This document shows positions 32,219 through 41,910 of a stretch of 64,000 nt of DNA, one piece after another. The position numbers were made by a program, and so were the translations under genes. This DNA comes from Maricaulis sp047308265 (lineage in GTDB: Bacteria > Pseudomonadota > Alphaproteobacteria > Caulobacterales > Maricaulaceae): assembly GCF_047308265.1 (NCBI RefSeq), contig NZ_JBKQWY010000002.1, forward strand, positions 1 through 64,000. The letters are read 5' to 3'. The notes below the pieces were generated by a model, which saw nothing but the letters and a program-made list of their open reading frames with translations, was not told where the DNA came from and made no database searches. How positions within the stretch are numbered: the first letter of the stretch is position 1; each line of letters opens with the position of its first letter.

Positions 32219-34060
32219 ATGTTCACGTCCTATGTACGCAGAGGCGTATTCGCCCTGCCTTGCCTGGCTGTTCTGGCCTGTTCACCCGCGGGTGAGGGAT
32301 CTCTCCAGCCTGAGGCGGGCGAGGCGGACACGCGAGGTGCTCAAACGAACCCAGCCGAATCACCCGGGTCTTCAGGGTTCGCGGGCGCCGCAGCGCGCGA
32401 ATCCACCTTGAATGGTTCAGGGGGGATTCCCGCCGCATCGGTGATCTACTGGGGCGGGCCAATCTACACTGCGGATGATCGTCAGCCGGTGGTCGAGGCC
32501 GTCGCGACCCATGAGGGCCGTATTATCTATCGGGGTGCTGCTGCGGGAGCCGAGGTCTGGTTCGGGCCTCAAACCCGGCTGGTCGATCTCAATGGCGGTG
32601 CGATGTATCCCGGTTTCACCGATAGCCATGTGCATGTGCTCGGCGTCGGGCTTCGGGAAATGACGCTGAATCTGGAAGGCACAACCTCGATCGCGGATCT
32701 GCAGACGCGGGTCGCCGAGGCGGCAGAGGGTCTGGATGCAGGCGATGTGCTGTTTGGCCGAGGCTGGATCGAGACGCACTGGCCTGAGGCGCGCTTCCCG
32801 ACGCGTGAGGACCTGGATGCCGTCGCTCCCGATCAGCAAGTGGTGTTGGTGCGCGCGGATGGTCATGCCCTTGTCGCCAATAGCGCGGCTTTGGAGGCGG
32901 CGTCGATTTCCGCCCGGTCCGAAGCGCCGGAGGGCGGCGACATCCTGCGCGACGGGGAGGGTGAACCGACCGGCATGTTGATCGACACGGCCATGTATCC
33001 TGTCCAGGCCCTGGTCGCCCAGCCAACCGGAGAGGCTCGGGCGCAGGCCTATCTGACCGGTGCTGCGACACTCAACTCTGTCGGCTGGACCGGGGGGCAC
33101 GACATGTCGGTCCCGTGGGCTGATGTCGAGATGATTGAACGCCTGGCAGAGACGGGTGATTTGCCCCTGCGGGTCTATGTCTCGGTCAATCCGGACGGGT
33201 ATGGCGCTCTGGCCCAAGCGGCTCCGCGTGTGGCCGGTGATGGTCTGGCCATCACCCGCGCGGTCAAGCTCTATATGGATGGTGCGCTGGGTTCGCGAGG
33301 GGCAGCCCTGATCGAACCCTATAGCGATGCGCCGCAGACCCGGGGGCTGATGCTGTCGGAAGCGGATGAAACCATTGGTGTCTTTACTGACGCCCTGCGC
33401 TCGGGCGTGCAAATGAATGTGCATGCTATCGGCGATCGCGGCAATCGCCTGCTGTTGAACTGGGTCGAGGAGGCTCTGGCCCAGGTCCCGGCCGATGAGC
33501 GCGCACTACCCGATCACCGCTGGCGCGATGAACACACCCAGATCGTACAGCCCGATGATATCCCGCGTTTTGCAGAGCTTGGCGTTATCGCTTCCATGCA
33601 GCCCTCGCATGCGATCGGAGATCTGCACTTTGCGCCCGACCGGTTGGGGGATGCACGTCTGGACGGGGCCTATGCCTGGCAATCCCTGCTGGACGCCGGT
33701 GTTCACCTGACCGGCGGATCCGATGCCCCGGTTGAGCGTGGGGATCCACGCATCGAGTTTTATGCCGCCGTGGCACGGGCTGACTTGTCCGGCTTTCAGG
33801 GCGAGAACTGGCGGGCCGATGAAGCCCTCTCTCGCGCGGACGCGCTGAAACTCTTCACGGCCTGGCCGGCCTATGCCTCATTCCGCGAGGAAGAGTTGGG
33901 CACGATCAGTGTTGGCAAGCGTGCGGATTTCACGATTTTCTCCGACGACATCATGACAATATCCGAGGCCGAGATCCTCACAGTGACACCCTGGATGACC
34001 GTTGTGGGCGGCGAGATTGTCTACGCCCACTCCGAACGGTTTCACGCATCGCCGCAGTAA
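32219..34060 (+). CDS. lipoprotein amidohydrolase (YtcJ-like)
   Basis: A 613-residue metal-dependent hydrolase of the amidohydrolase superfamily. A lipobox LACS near residue 20 predicts a membrane-anchored lipoprotein. The metal ligand pair HVH is in PGFTDSHVHVLG, a later His in NVHAIGDRGNR and another in DEHTQIVQP, and the catalytic Asp is in LTGGSDAPVE. The C-terminal GTISVGKRADFTIFSDD is typical of the exoenzyme regulatory AepA/YtcJ group. Substrate unknown. The ATG at 32219 follows GGGGAGAGAG. Confidence 0.92.
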   Translation: MFTSYVRRGVFALPCLAVLACSPAGEGSLQPEAGEADTRGAQTNPAESPGSSGFAGAAARESTLNGSGGIPAASVIYWGGPIYTADDRQPVVEAVATHEGRIIYRGAAAGAEVWFGPQTRLVDLNGGAMYPGFTDSHVHVLGVGLREMTLNLEGTTSIADLQTRVAEAAEGLDAGDVLFGRGWIETHWPEARFPTREDLDAVAPDQQVVLVRADGHALVANSAALEAASISARSEAPEGGDILRDGEGEPTGMLIDTAMYPVQALVAQPTGEARAQAYLTGAATLNSVGWTGGHDMSVPWADVEMIERLAETGDLPLRVYVSVNPDGYGALAQAAPRVAGDGLAITRAVKLYMDGALGSRGAALIEPYSDAPQTRGLMLSEADETIGVFTDALRSGVQMNVHAIGDRGNRLLLNWVEEALAQVPADERALPDHRWRDEHTQIVQPDDIPRFAELGVIASMQPSHAIGDLHFAPDRLGDARLDGAYAWQSLLDAGVHLTGGSDAPVERGDPRIEFYAAVARADLSGFQGENWRADEALSRADALKLFTAWPAYASFREEELGTISVGKRADFTIFSDDIMTISEAEILTVTPWMTVVGGEIVYAHSERFHASPQ

Positions 34061-34144
34061 ACTGCGACGGCGTGTCGCGCGAATGACGCCTATCCGCCCG
34101 TTTTCGCCAGTTTCGCGCTAATACGGCCCGTAAAGGAGATCATC

Positions 34145-34513
34145 ATGCTCAATCTGATTGCGGCGGTCCTGCTGGTTCTGGTCGGTCTGTTTCATTCCTT
34201 GATCGGGGGGCGACGCCTCATTGCGCCGATTGTCGCGCGATCAGACCTGCCGGTCATTCTGGGCGATATCGCCATGAGCCGTATAACCCTGCGCGCTGGG
34301 TGGCACATGCTAACCCTGTTCTGGTTCGCTCTGGCGGTGATCCTGGTCGCCCAGGTCGTCAGCGCGATCAGTTTTGACCGTCTGGTGATGGGCGTGTTTG
34401 GCGTCAGCTTTCTGATTGCCGCACTGATTGCGCTGGTCCTCAGCCGGGGCAAACATCTGTCCTGGGTGTTGTTCATCCCGATCGGTGGCATCCTGCTGGC
34501 TGGCGCGTTTTAA
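34145..34513 (+). CDS. four-helix membrane protein, unknown
   Basis: A 122-residue integral membrane protein with four hydrophobic helices covering most of its length (LIAAVLLVLVGLFHSLIGG, FWFALAVILVAQVV, VFGVSFLIAALIALVLS, SWVLFIPIGGILLAG). HS in the first helix and RxGWH (TLRAGWHMLTLFW) in the second are the only polar marks. No family is recognised. The AAAGGAG before the ATG is strong. It converges on the phytase-like gene with a 4-base tail overlap. Confidence 0.8.
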   Translation: MLNLIAAVLLVLVGLFHSLIGGRRLIAPIVARSDLPVILGDIAMSRITLRAGWHMLTLFWFALAVILVAQVVSAISFDRLVMGVFGVSFLIAALIALVLSRGKHLSWVLFIPIGGILLAGAF

Positions 34514-35571
34514 GGGGTTAGCGCGAAGGCCAGCATGAGCGTGCGCTGATTGGCGCTGAAATTATCGTCAGACACAAGGATGAGCAGGGTTTCCCCGTCT
34601 CGTTCTAGAATGGCGAGACCTTCAAAATTATCCACCGCCATACCCGCCTCCAATTCACCGAGACGTTCGGGTTCGATCACGCCGGCGCCGTCCAGGGCAG
34701 CGGTCGGGAAACGCAGGATGCGGATCCGATTGCCCACATCGCGCCGCCAGAACCGTTCAAGCGCGTAGACATGATCGCGATGGGTCGCCAGGGCTGTCAG
34801 CCCGTAACCCGGCTCAGCGCTCATGCGAACATCGCGCCACTGGGTATTGTCCAGCAGGGCCAGCTGCCGTTCGCCATTCACGGCACGTTCGACACCGGCC
34901 AGCAAACGCCCGTGGGGTAATCGCGTCAGGCCTTCCATGCCGCCATTGTTTTCATAACGGTCAGCACCAGGCGGAGCCGGGTGTGGCCGTGCGGGCGTCC
35001 CGGTCCGGCTCCAATCCGCACCCAGAGTGTAGAGCGCGATCCGGTGCTGGCGCTCGAAGGACACCGCAAACAATCCATCCCCCAGATCGGCAAGGGCCTC
35101 GCTGTCGCGGGCTTCCCCCTCAAAGGGCGTGCCATCGGGCGCGAGCAGGGGCGCGAGGTCCGTGATCTGTGCGCCGGTCAGTCGGCCAGCGGTCCATTCC
35201 AGGTCGCCTTGAACCCAGACTGCGCGATCAGAGACAGCCAGGAAGCGCGAACCGGTTGTATCGAGATGGATAGCCGAAAGACCGCCAAAACGCGGATCCT
35301 CATGGCTCAGATGCAGACCACCGCGATAGACAAGACGTCCTGTCGACAGCTCATCCAGCGAGGTCATGCCGGAGTCCGAGGTAGCTGAGGCCGTGTCATA
35401 AAGCGCGACCGGCGTGCTGTGTCTGGGCATGGGCCGTGTGTCGACCGACGACGAGGTCGATGCTGGATTTGATCGCGACGTCGAAGGGGGTGCGGAACAG
35501 GCGCTCAGCGTCAGGCCCAAAATCACACTCAGACACACACGGCCCGATACAGTGCCACACCCACCGCGCAT
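34510..35571 (-). CDS. phytase-like esterase-domain lipoprotein
   Basis: A 353-residue exported protein. The lipobox LSACS (about residues 20-24) predicts lipid anchoring; a Ser/Thr-rich linker follows. The body is a beta-propeller-like domain with GLSAIHLDTTGSRFLAVSDR, EARDSEALADLGDGLFAVSF, GGMEGLTRLPHG and DNFEGLAILERDGETLLILV, the pattern of the esterase-like phytase family. True phytase activity is not proven for this family. The ATG at 35571 gives a clean lipoprotein signal. It follows cobT at a distance of 75 bases but in the same direction. Confidence 0.88.
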   Translation of the reverse strand: MRGGCGTVSGRVCLSVILGLTLSACSAPPSTSRSNPASTSSSVDTRPMPRHSTPVALYDTASATSDSGMTSLDELSTGRLVYRGGLHLSHEDPRFGGLSAIHLDTTGSRFLAVSDRAVWVQGDLEWTAGRLTGAQITDLAPLLAPDGTPFEGEARDSEALADLGDGLFAVSFERQHRIALYTLGADWSRTGTPARPHPAPPGADRYENNGGMEGLTRLPHGRLLAGVERAVNGERQLALLDNTQWRDVRMSAEPGYGLTALATHRDHVYALERFWRRDVGNRIRILRFPTAALDGAGVIEPERLGELEAGMAVDNFEGLAILERDGETLLILVSDDNFSANQRTLMLAFALTP

Positions 35572-35646
35572 TACACACCTCGTCTCACTTGTGCCCATCC
35601 TGGGCGGATGGACACTGTCTAGCGCGCGCGGATGAGAGAGGCGAGA

Positions 35647-37554
35647 TTAAACCCGGCCAGCGATGCTGGAAAAATCGATCCGGCGCAAAGGAGAGGGCGT
35701 ACCTGTCGCCGTGAAGCCCGGCTTGGTGGGGCCGTTTTCATCAAACAAGGCGGCGAGCTGGTCGGTCATGGCGCCACCCAGCTGGTCGACATCATTGATG
35801 GTCACGGCGCGCTTGTACCAGCGGGTGACATCATGCCCGATGCCGATTGCCAGCAGCTGGATGTCGGATCGGGTCTCGATGGCGGCAATGGTCTCGCGCA
35901 GATGGCGTTCCAGATACCCGGCTGAATTAGCAGACTGGGTGCCGTCATCCACGGGTGCGCCATCGGAGATGACCATCAGGATGCGGCGCTGTTCCGGGCG
36001 GGTGGCGAGGCGTTTCCAGGCCCACATCAGGGCTTCGCCATCGATGTTTTCCTTGAGGATGCCCTCGCGCATCATCAGGCCCAGATTGACGCGGGCGCGA
36101 CGCCAGGGCGTATCGGCCCCCTTGTAGATGATGTGGCGCAGATCATTGAGTCGGCCAGGATTGGGGCTCTTGCCCTCGGCGAGCCATTTTTCCCGCGACT
36201 TCCCACCTTTCCAGGCCTTGGTGGTAAAGCCGAGGATCTCGGTCTTCACACTGCAACGTTCCAACGTGCGCGCCAGAATATCTGCACAGGCGGCGGCGAC
36301 GGTGATCGGACGACCGCGCATAGAGCCGGAATTGTCGAGCAACAGGGTGACGATGGTATCACGGAATTCCGTGTCGCTTTCCTGCTTATAGGACAATGGC
36401 AAGGTGGGATCGGCAATCACGCGGGCGAGGCGCGAGCCATCGAGCACGCCTTCTTCCAGATCAAACTTCCAGGCGCGTTCCTGCTGGGCCAGCAAACGAC
36501 GCTGTAGGCGGTTGGCCAGACGCCCCACTACCGGGTCGAGACCTTTCAGGGTGCCGTCGAGATACTGGCGCAGACGCGCCATTTCTTCCGGGTCGCACAG
36601 CTCTTCCGCCGGCAGGGTTTCGTCAAATTCGCGTGTGAATACGCGATATGCCTTGGCCTGGCTCTCATCACCCGGGCGCCAGTTGGGCCGCATCATGGTC
36701 TGGGCGGCACCCTCATCATCCATGGCATCGACGCGGGTCTCGCTGTCATCACTGTCGGCGTCGACTTCCTGATCATCCGAGGCCGAGCCTTCCGCCTCCG
36801 GTGTGTCGGGCTGTTCGCCGGGGTCCTGTTCGGGATCTGTTTCCTCATCCCCGGTGCGCTGTTCGCGATCCACGCCCTCGTCGTCATCATCGGGGTTTTC
36901 GCTCTCTTCGGGATCGCCGCCAAGCTCGTCAGAGAGATCGAGATCGTGGATCACCGTGCGAAGCGCTTCCGCAAAGGCTTGCTGGTCCTCGGCATTGCCG
37001 GCCAGGGCGTCGAGCGACAGGCCCGCCCGGTTTTCCAGGCCCTCTCGCCAGAGCTCCATCAGGCCTGCCGCTTCGAGCGGGGCAGGCCGACCGGTCAGGC
37101 GTTCGCGGATCATCAGCGCGAGCGCCTCCTCCATGGGGGCCGCCTGGCGATCCTCCACACGCTGCCAGCCCTTTTGCTTGCAGCGATGCACAAGGGCGGC
37201 GTCGAGATTATCGGCTGTGCCCCGCATGGCCTGGGCCCCCAGACCTTCCACCCGGGCCTGTTCGGCGGCGTGAAAAATGGCGCGGGCCGTCGCGCCGGGC
37301 GGCAGGGCACGCACATGCTCGCCCTCATCATGATGGGACAGGCGCAAGGCCAAGGCATCAGCGCGTCCGCGGATAATGGCCGCCGCTTCCGGGGACGGGT
37401 CCTGACCGGGATTGGGCAGCACCATGCTTCCGCCGCTGAGGCCGGCGACTTCGCCGCCAAAACGGATATCCAGCTCGCCGTCTTCGGCGATCGCACGAGT
37501 GGTGGCGCTCAAGGCGCGCTTGAAGGCGTCCTGGGGATCATTGGGCTGGCTCAT
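35647..37554 (-). CDS. cobT: aerobic cobaltochelatase subunit CobT
   Basis: CobT, with CobS, forms the ATPase chaperone of the CobN cobaltochelatase that inserts Co2+ into hydrogenobyrinate diamide. The 635-residue protein has a long acidic middle (residues about 210-310, runs of Asp and Glu, the usual CobT feature) and a C-terminal von Willebrand A domain with the MIDAS motif DNSGSMRG. Start MSQPNDPQDAFKRAL at 37554. cobN is not in the window. An HDAC-family gene separates it from cobS. Confidence 0.95.
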   Translation of the reverse strand: MSQPNDPQDAFKRALSATTRAIAEDGELDIRFGGEVAGLSGGSMVLPNPGQDPSPEAAAIIRGRADALALRLSHHDEGEHVRALPPGATARAIFHAAEQARVEGLGAQAMRGTADNLDAALVHRCKQKGWQRVEDRQAAPMEEALALMIRERLTGRPAPLEAAGLMELWREGLENRAGLSLDALAGNAEDQQAFAEALRTVIHDLDLSDELGGDPEESENPDDDDEGVDREQRTGDEETDPEQDPGEQPDTPEAEGSASDDQEVDADSDDSETRVDAMDDEGAAQTMMRPNWRPGDESQAKAYRVFTREFDETLPAEELCDPEEMARLRQYLDGTLKGLDPVVGRLANRLQRRLLAQQERAWKFDLEEGVLDGSRLARVIADPTLPLSYKQESDTEFRDTIVTLLLDNSGSMRGRPITVAAACADILARTLERCSVKTEILGFTTKAWKGGKSREKWLAEGKSPNPGRLNDLRHIIYKGADTPWRRARVNLGLMMREGILKENIDGEALMWAWKRLATRPEQRRILMVISDGAPVDDGTQSANSAGYLERHLRETIAAIETRSDIQLLAIGIGHDVTRWYKRAVTINDVDQLGGAMTDQLAALFDENGPTKPGFTATGTPSPLRRIDFSSIAGRV

Positions 37555-37623
37555 GCGATGTAAACTAGCCAATTGCCCGGCGATTGCGAGAGGCAAAACC
37601 GCGCGCAATACAGCATGCAGGGC

Positions 37624-38526
37624 TTACGCGAATGCATAGAGGTCACGCGCCACACGATAGGTGTTGACATAGGCTAGAACCGTGGCCTCGATCGGATCCG
37701 CATAGCCGCCACCAATTCCCATTGAAACCGGAATGCCGCGGGCGTGGCATTCTCCCAGAACACGGCGGTCACGGGCCATCAGACCCGCATGGGTCAGGTT
37801 CAGTCGACCCAGCGTATCCTCGGCCAGCCCGTCTACACCGCTCTGGTAGAGGACGAGGTCGGGGGCAAAGGCGAAGACCTGGGGCAGCGCGCTGTCCAGG
37901 GCGTCGAGATAGGCCTCGTCAGCAAGCCCGTCGGCCAAGGGGATGTCGAGATCGCTGACGGTCTTGCGGAAGGGAAAGTTCTTTTCGCCATGCATGGAGA
38001 AGACAAACACGGCAGGGTGTTCACCCAGGATGGCCGCATTGCCATCGCCTTGATGCACATCGAGATCGATAATTGCCACCCGGCGCACACGCCCGGTTTC
38101 AATGAGGGTCAGCGCGGCAATCGCGAAATCATTATAGATGCAGTATCCCAACCCGAAATCGCGGTGCGCGTGGTGGGTTCCGCCCGCCAATTGTCCCGAG
38201 AGTCCGGTTTCAAGTGCGGAGCGCGCGGCGGCCAGAGCGCCTCCGGCTGACGCTGCCGTGCGCAAGACCAGCTCCGGCGACCAGGGAAAACCGATGCGCC
38301 GAATAGCCTTTTCATTAAGGGTGCCGGTTTCGAACGCGCTGATGTAATCGGCGTCATGGGCGCGCAGAAGGTCTTCGCGCTCGATCAGCGGTGAGACCTG
38401 CATCTGGTCGGTGCGCACCACACCGCCCTGGACCAGTGCGTCGCGCAACAGCCGATACTTGGTGCCCGGGAAGCGGTGCGTGTCCGGCAGCGGTAGCGGA
38501 TAGGTGTCGGAGTAAAAGACCTTCAT
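37624..38526 (-). CDS. class II histone deacetylase-family deacylase
   Basis: A 300-residue zinc-dependent amidohydrolase of the HDAC/acetoin-utilisation superfamily. Active-site marks are GGTHHAHRDFGLGYCIYND (catalytic His pair and the GxCxxND loop), IDLDVHQGDG (Zn ligands Asp and His), and YQSGVDGLAEDTLGRL (third ligand). Possible substrates are acetyl-lysine, acetylpolyamines or short acylamides. It sits between cobT (69 bases) and cobS (39 bases) on the same strand, so it is likely in one operon with them. Confidence 0.93.
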   Translation of the reverse strand: MKVFYSDTYPLPLPDTHRFPGTKYRLLRDALVQGGVVRTDQMQVSPLIEREDLLRAHDADYISAFETGTLNEKAIRRIGFPWSPELVLRTAASAGGALAAARSALETGLSGQLAGGTHHAHRDFGLGYCIYNDFAIAALTLIETGRVRRVAIIDLDVHQGDGNAAILGEHPAVFVFSMHGEKNFPFRKTVSDLDIPLADGLADEAYLDALDSALPQVFAFAPDLVLYQSGVDGLAEDTLGRLNLTHAGLMARDRRVLGECHARGIPVSMGIGGGYADPIEATVLAYVNTYRVARDLYAFA

Positions 38527-38565
38527 GTCCGACGATCTAGAGCGGATACTGGCGTGAGACAGAGC

Positions 38566-39543
38566 CTATTCGGCTTTGACCGGCGCTTCCGGCAGGTTTT
38601 CACCAAAGACACGCTGATACATCTCTGCGATGACAGGGCGTTCCAGCTCGTCGCACTTGTTGAGGAAGGTGAGCCGGAAGGCCAGACCAAGATCGCCGAA
38701 AATCTCGGTATTCTCCGCCCAGGTCAGCACGGTGCGCGGGCTCATCACGGTGGAGATGTCACCATTGATGAAGGCCTCGCGGGTCAGATCCGCCACCTTC
38801 ACCATGTCGGTGATGGTCTGGTTGCCGCCCTCGCTGGCCGCCAGATCCTTCATTTTCGATGCGATAATGGTGTTTTCTGTCTCGGTCGGCAGATAGTTGA
38901 GCGTGGACACGATCGACCAGCGGTCCATCTGACCCTGGTTGATCTGTTGCGTGCCGTGATAGAGGCCGGTCGTATCGCCCAGGCCAATTGTATTGGTCGT
39001 GGCGAACAGACGGAAAAAGGCGTGGGGCTTGATGACCTTGGTCTGGTCCAGCAGGGTGAGCGAGCCGGAGGCTTCCAGAACACGCTGGATGACGAACATG
39101 ACGTCCGGACGACCGGCATCATATTCGTCGAACAACAGCGCGACAGGACGCTGAAGGGCCCAGGGCAGGATGCCTTCCTGGAATTCCGTGACCTGTTTGC
39201 CGTCCTTGAGGACAATCGCGTCCTTGCCCACCATGTCGATCCGGCTGACATGGCTGTCGAGATTGACCCGCACCATCGGCCAGTTCAGGCGCGCGGCGAC
39301 CTGTTCGATGTGGGTGGACTTTCCGGTTCCGTGATAGCCTTGAACCATGACGCGGCGATTGCGGGAAAAACCGGCCAGAATGGCGCGTGTTGTCGCCGGA
39401 TCGAACACATAGTCTGGATCAATGTCCGGCGTGTGCGCGTCCCGTTTGGAGAACATCTTCACCTCGAAACCAGCATCAAATCCGAACAGCGCCTGGGTGT
39501 CGGCGATCATGTCAGGGGCGTCGAGGGGGAAGCTGTCGCTCAT
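38566..39543 (-). CDS. cobS: aerobic cobaltochelatase subunit CobS
   Basis: A 325-residue AAA+ ATPase of the MoxR/CobS group that drives cobalt insertion with CobT and CobN. The Walker A is GYHGTGKST, preceded by FSRNRRVMVQ. Walker B is VALLFDEYDAG, followed by FATTNTIGLGDTTGLYHGTQ, the sensor-I region with the CobS-typical insert. The alphaproteobacterial order J-domain protein, then CobS, is kept (125-base gap). Confidence 0.96.
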   Translation of the reverse strand: MSDSFPLDAPDMIADTQALFGFDAGFEVKMFSKRDAHTPDIDPDYVFDPATTRAILAGFSRNRRVMVQGYHGTGKSTHIEQVAARLNWPMVRVNLDSHVSRIDMVGKDAIVLKDGKQVTEFQEGILPWALQRPVALLFDEYDAGRPDVMFVIQRVLEASGSLTLLDQTKVIKPHAFFRLFATTNTIGLGDTTGLYHGTQQINQGQMDRWSIVSTLNYLPTETENTIIASKMKDLAASEGGNQTITDMVKVADLTREAFINGDISTVMSPRTVLTWAENTEIFGDLGLAFRLTFLNKCDELERPVIAEMYQRVFGENLPEAPVKAE

Positions 39544-39667
39544 GGAACCGGTCTTTTATCTGGGGAGGCGGCTGGCCGCGTTTGGGAACTGGTAGAGTCT
39601 GAGGTATCGCACGCCATGCCTTGCGGCAAGATTGGGAACTGCGGCGAATGGCCAAATTCAAGGCGTG

Positions 39668-40282
39668 TCAGGCCATGCCCGCATTCTTGAGGATTTGATA
39701 GGCGGCGATCACGCGGCCCAATTGTTCCTCGGAGGAGCGGTCCCCGCCATTGGCGTCAGGATGGAAGCGTTTAACCAGTTCGGCGTAGCGCTTGCGAACC
39801 TGGCTGGAGGTGGCATCGGCATCGAGCGCCATGGTTTCCAGGGCCTTGGATTGCAGCCGGCCCATGGATTTCTCCCGGGGGGCTTCCTTGGCGGGCTCGC
39901 CCCTGTCGCCGAACAGGTCGAACGGGTCGGAGAAACCCTGTTTGAAATCCTTGGCCGCTTTTGCAGCCTGTGCGTTCGCGCCGTGGGTGTTGCGCCAGGA
40001 CCAGGTCGGTCGATGGCCATAGGCCGCGCTCTCACGATAGGTCTGCGCCGCGCTTTCGCTCATGCCTTCGAAGAAATTCCATGACCGATTGTATTCACCG
40101 GCATGGGTCTGGCAGAACCAGTAGAAATCATTCAGCCGATCATTCGATTTGGGAGCTTTGCAGTCCCCCGCCTTGCGACAGCCCGGCCACTCGCACACAC
40201 GCTCTTCCGGCGCCGGTTCGTCGCCGGGCGGTTTGATACGGATGTCCTTGAACCGTGGTGTGTAGTGGAAATCGTCTGACAT
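39668..40282 (-). CDS. J-domain (DnaJ-like) protein with C-terminal J domain
   Basis: A 204-residue cytosolic co-chaperone-like protein. The J domain is at the C-terminus (about residues 138-200) with the HPD motif in KRFHPDANGGDRS, which stimulates DnaK. The N-terminal half has CEWPGCRKAG, a Cys pair, and FYWFCQTHAGEYNRSWNFFEG. This architecture, next to cobS and bolA, is standard in alphaproteobacteria. The start is set at 40282 (MSDDFHYTPRF). Confidence 0.94.
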   Translation of the reverse strand: MSDDFHYTPRFKDIRIKPPGDEPAPEERVCEWPGCRKAGDCKAPKSNDRLNDFYWFCQTHAGEYNRSWNFFEGMSESAAQTYRESAAYGHRPTWSWRNTHGANAQAAKAAKDFKQGFSDPFDLFGDRGEPAKEAPREKSMGRLQSKALETMALDADATSSQVRKRYAELVKRFHPDANGGDRSSEEQLGRVIAAYQILKNAGMA

Positions 40283-40346
40283 AATGACCAATTATGGCGG
40301 GTGCCGGGTAAAGCGGCAATGAAAGCTCTGTGAAGGAAGGTGTAAA

Positions 40347-40616
40347 ATGGGGACTGTGCGCGATCAGATCGAGGCCAAGCTGCAAGATGAACTACAGCCC
40401 GACAGCCTAACGGTGACCGATGACAGTCATTTGCATGCCGGTCACGCGGGCGCACGCCCCGGTGGGGAAAGCCATTTTACTGTGGATATCGTGGCGGAGC
40501 GTTTTGCACGCGAGAGCCGGGTGGGTCGCCACCGGTTGATCAATACCATCCTCGCCGATGAACTGGCGGGACCGATCCATGCCCTGGCCATCAAGGCGCG
40601 CGCGCCGGGAGAGTAA
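40347..40616 (+). CDS. bolA: BolA-family protein
   Basis: An 89-residue protein of the BolA/IbaG family. VTDDSHLHAGHAGARPGGESHF holds the conserved D-x-S-x2-H region, followed by VSxxF-type F-A-R-E-S-R-V-G-R-H-R-LI and HALAIKARAPGE. BolA proteins bind monothiol glutaredoxins and 2Fe-2S clusters. It is divergent from the J-domain gene, 64 bases apart, which is a common pairing. It converges on the CBS-domain transporter gene. Confidence 0.94.
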   Translation: MGTVRDQIEAKLQDELQPDSLTVTDDSHLHAGHAGARPGGESHFTVDIVAERFARESRVGRHRLINTILADELAGPIHALAIKARAPGE

Positions 40617-40626
40617 TCGCCGAGCC

Positions 40627-41910
40627 CTACTCGTTCGCGTCCGGTTCCTGTTGCAAGCTCACCTTGAGCTGGGTGATCTGGTTGCGGCGGCGTTCGATGA
40701 CCTCAAACCGCACACCGTGAAAGCGAAAGACCTGGCCGGTTTCCGGAATGGTTCTCGCTTCATGAATAACAAGACCGGCAATGGTGACGGCTTCCTCGTC
40801 AGGTAATTCCCAGTCGAGGGCACGATTGAGATCGCGAATCGGCACAACGCCATCGACGATCCAGCATCCATCGGCCTCCTGGCGCATGCCCTCCACGGTG
40901 ATGTCGTGTTCGTCCTCGATGGTGCCGACAATCTCCTCAAGAATGTCTTCCAGAGTTACCAGCCCCATCAGGGCGCCATACTCGTCCACGACCAGAGCAA
41001 AGTGTTCGCGTTTTTCACGGAAGGCGTTGAGCTGGTCCTGGACCTCGGTGGTTTCGGGCACAAACCAGGGCTCGCGCTTGACCGCATCGATCTGGACCTG
41101 GCGGGCATCGCCACCGGCTTCCAACAGAGCGCGGGCGAGGTCGCGGGCATGCAAAATGCCGACGATATTCTCCACATCATCCCGGTAGAGCGGCAATCGG
41201 GTGTGCGGACTGCCCAGGGCTTCCGCGATAATGGTTTCTGCGGGCTGGTCAGCATCGATCATCACAATGGATTTGCGGTGGACCATAATGTCATCAACCG
41301 TCAGTTCACGCAGATCGAGCACCCCGCCCAGCATGTCCCGGTCGTCCTTCACCACAGCCCCCTCTTCGTGGTGAAGCGCAATGGCGCCGCGTAGCTCGTC
41401 GTGCGCGGAGAGCACCGGACCCACAACTGTCGCTCCGAACAGACGCAGCACACCGCGGACAATGAGCTGAACAGCGCCGACAATGGGAGCAAAGACCCGG
41501 ACCACAATGGAAATCGGCCGGGAGACGGTGAGGGCGAAGCGGTCCGGGTTGGACAGCGCATAGGTCTTTGGAAGGACCTCTGCGAAGACCAGAACCAGTA
41601 TGGTCATGACCAGTGTTGCCCAGAGCACGGAATTGCCGCCGAACAGCCGTTCGAACAATTGTCCTGTAATCATCGAGGCGGCGATGTTGACCAGGTTATT
41701 GCCCAGCAGGATCGAGCCCAGCAAACCCTCACCATCACTGATGAGGCGATTGACCCGCGCGGCAGACAGATTGCCATCCTTCTCCATTTGCAGGATGCGC
41801 GCCCGGGAGGTCGCGGTCAGCGAGGTTTCCGACCCGGAAAAAAAGGCCGACAGGCAGAGCAGGCCTATGACGGTGAGAGCGGGGGTGATCAGGCTCCAGT
41901 CGAGTGTCAT
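40627..41910 (-). CDS. HlyC/CorC family CBS-domain transporter
   Basis: A 427-residue CNNM/CorC-type membrane protein. The DUF21 transmembrane domain fills residues 1-190 with helices at LICLSAFFSGSETSLTATSR (family Ser/Glu motif) and WATLVMTILVLVFAEVLPKT. Two CBS domains follow (about 205-330; VEDIMVHRKSIVMIDAD, FALVVDEYGALMGLVTLEDI) and a C-terminal CorC_HlyC domain (VDGVVPIRDLNRALDWELP). Likely role is Mg2+/Co2+ efflux. Its stop lies 4 bases inside aroB, so the two are coupled. Confidence 0.95.
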   Translation of the reverse strand: MTLDWSLITPALTVIGLLCLSAFFSGSETSLTATSRARILQMEKDGNLSAARVNRLISDGEGLLGSILLGNNLVNIAASMITGQLFERLFGGNSVLWATLVMTILVLVFAEVLPKTYALSNPDRFALTVSRPISIVVRVFAPIVGAVQLIVRGVLRLFGATVVGPVLSAHDELRGAIALHHEEGAVVKDDRDMLGGVLDLRELTVDDIMVHRKSIVMIDADQPAETIIAEALGSPHTRLPLYRDDVENIVGILHARDLARALLEAGGDARQVQIDAVKREPWFVPETTEVQDQLNAFREKREHFALVVDEYGALMGLVTLEDILEEIVGTIEDEHDITVEGMRQEADGCWIVDGVVPIRDLNRALDWELPDEEAVTIAGLVIHEARTIPETGQVFRFHGVRFEVIERRRNQITQLKVSLQQEPDANE

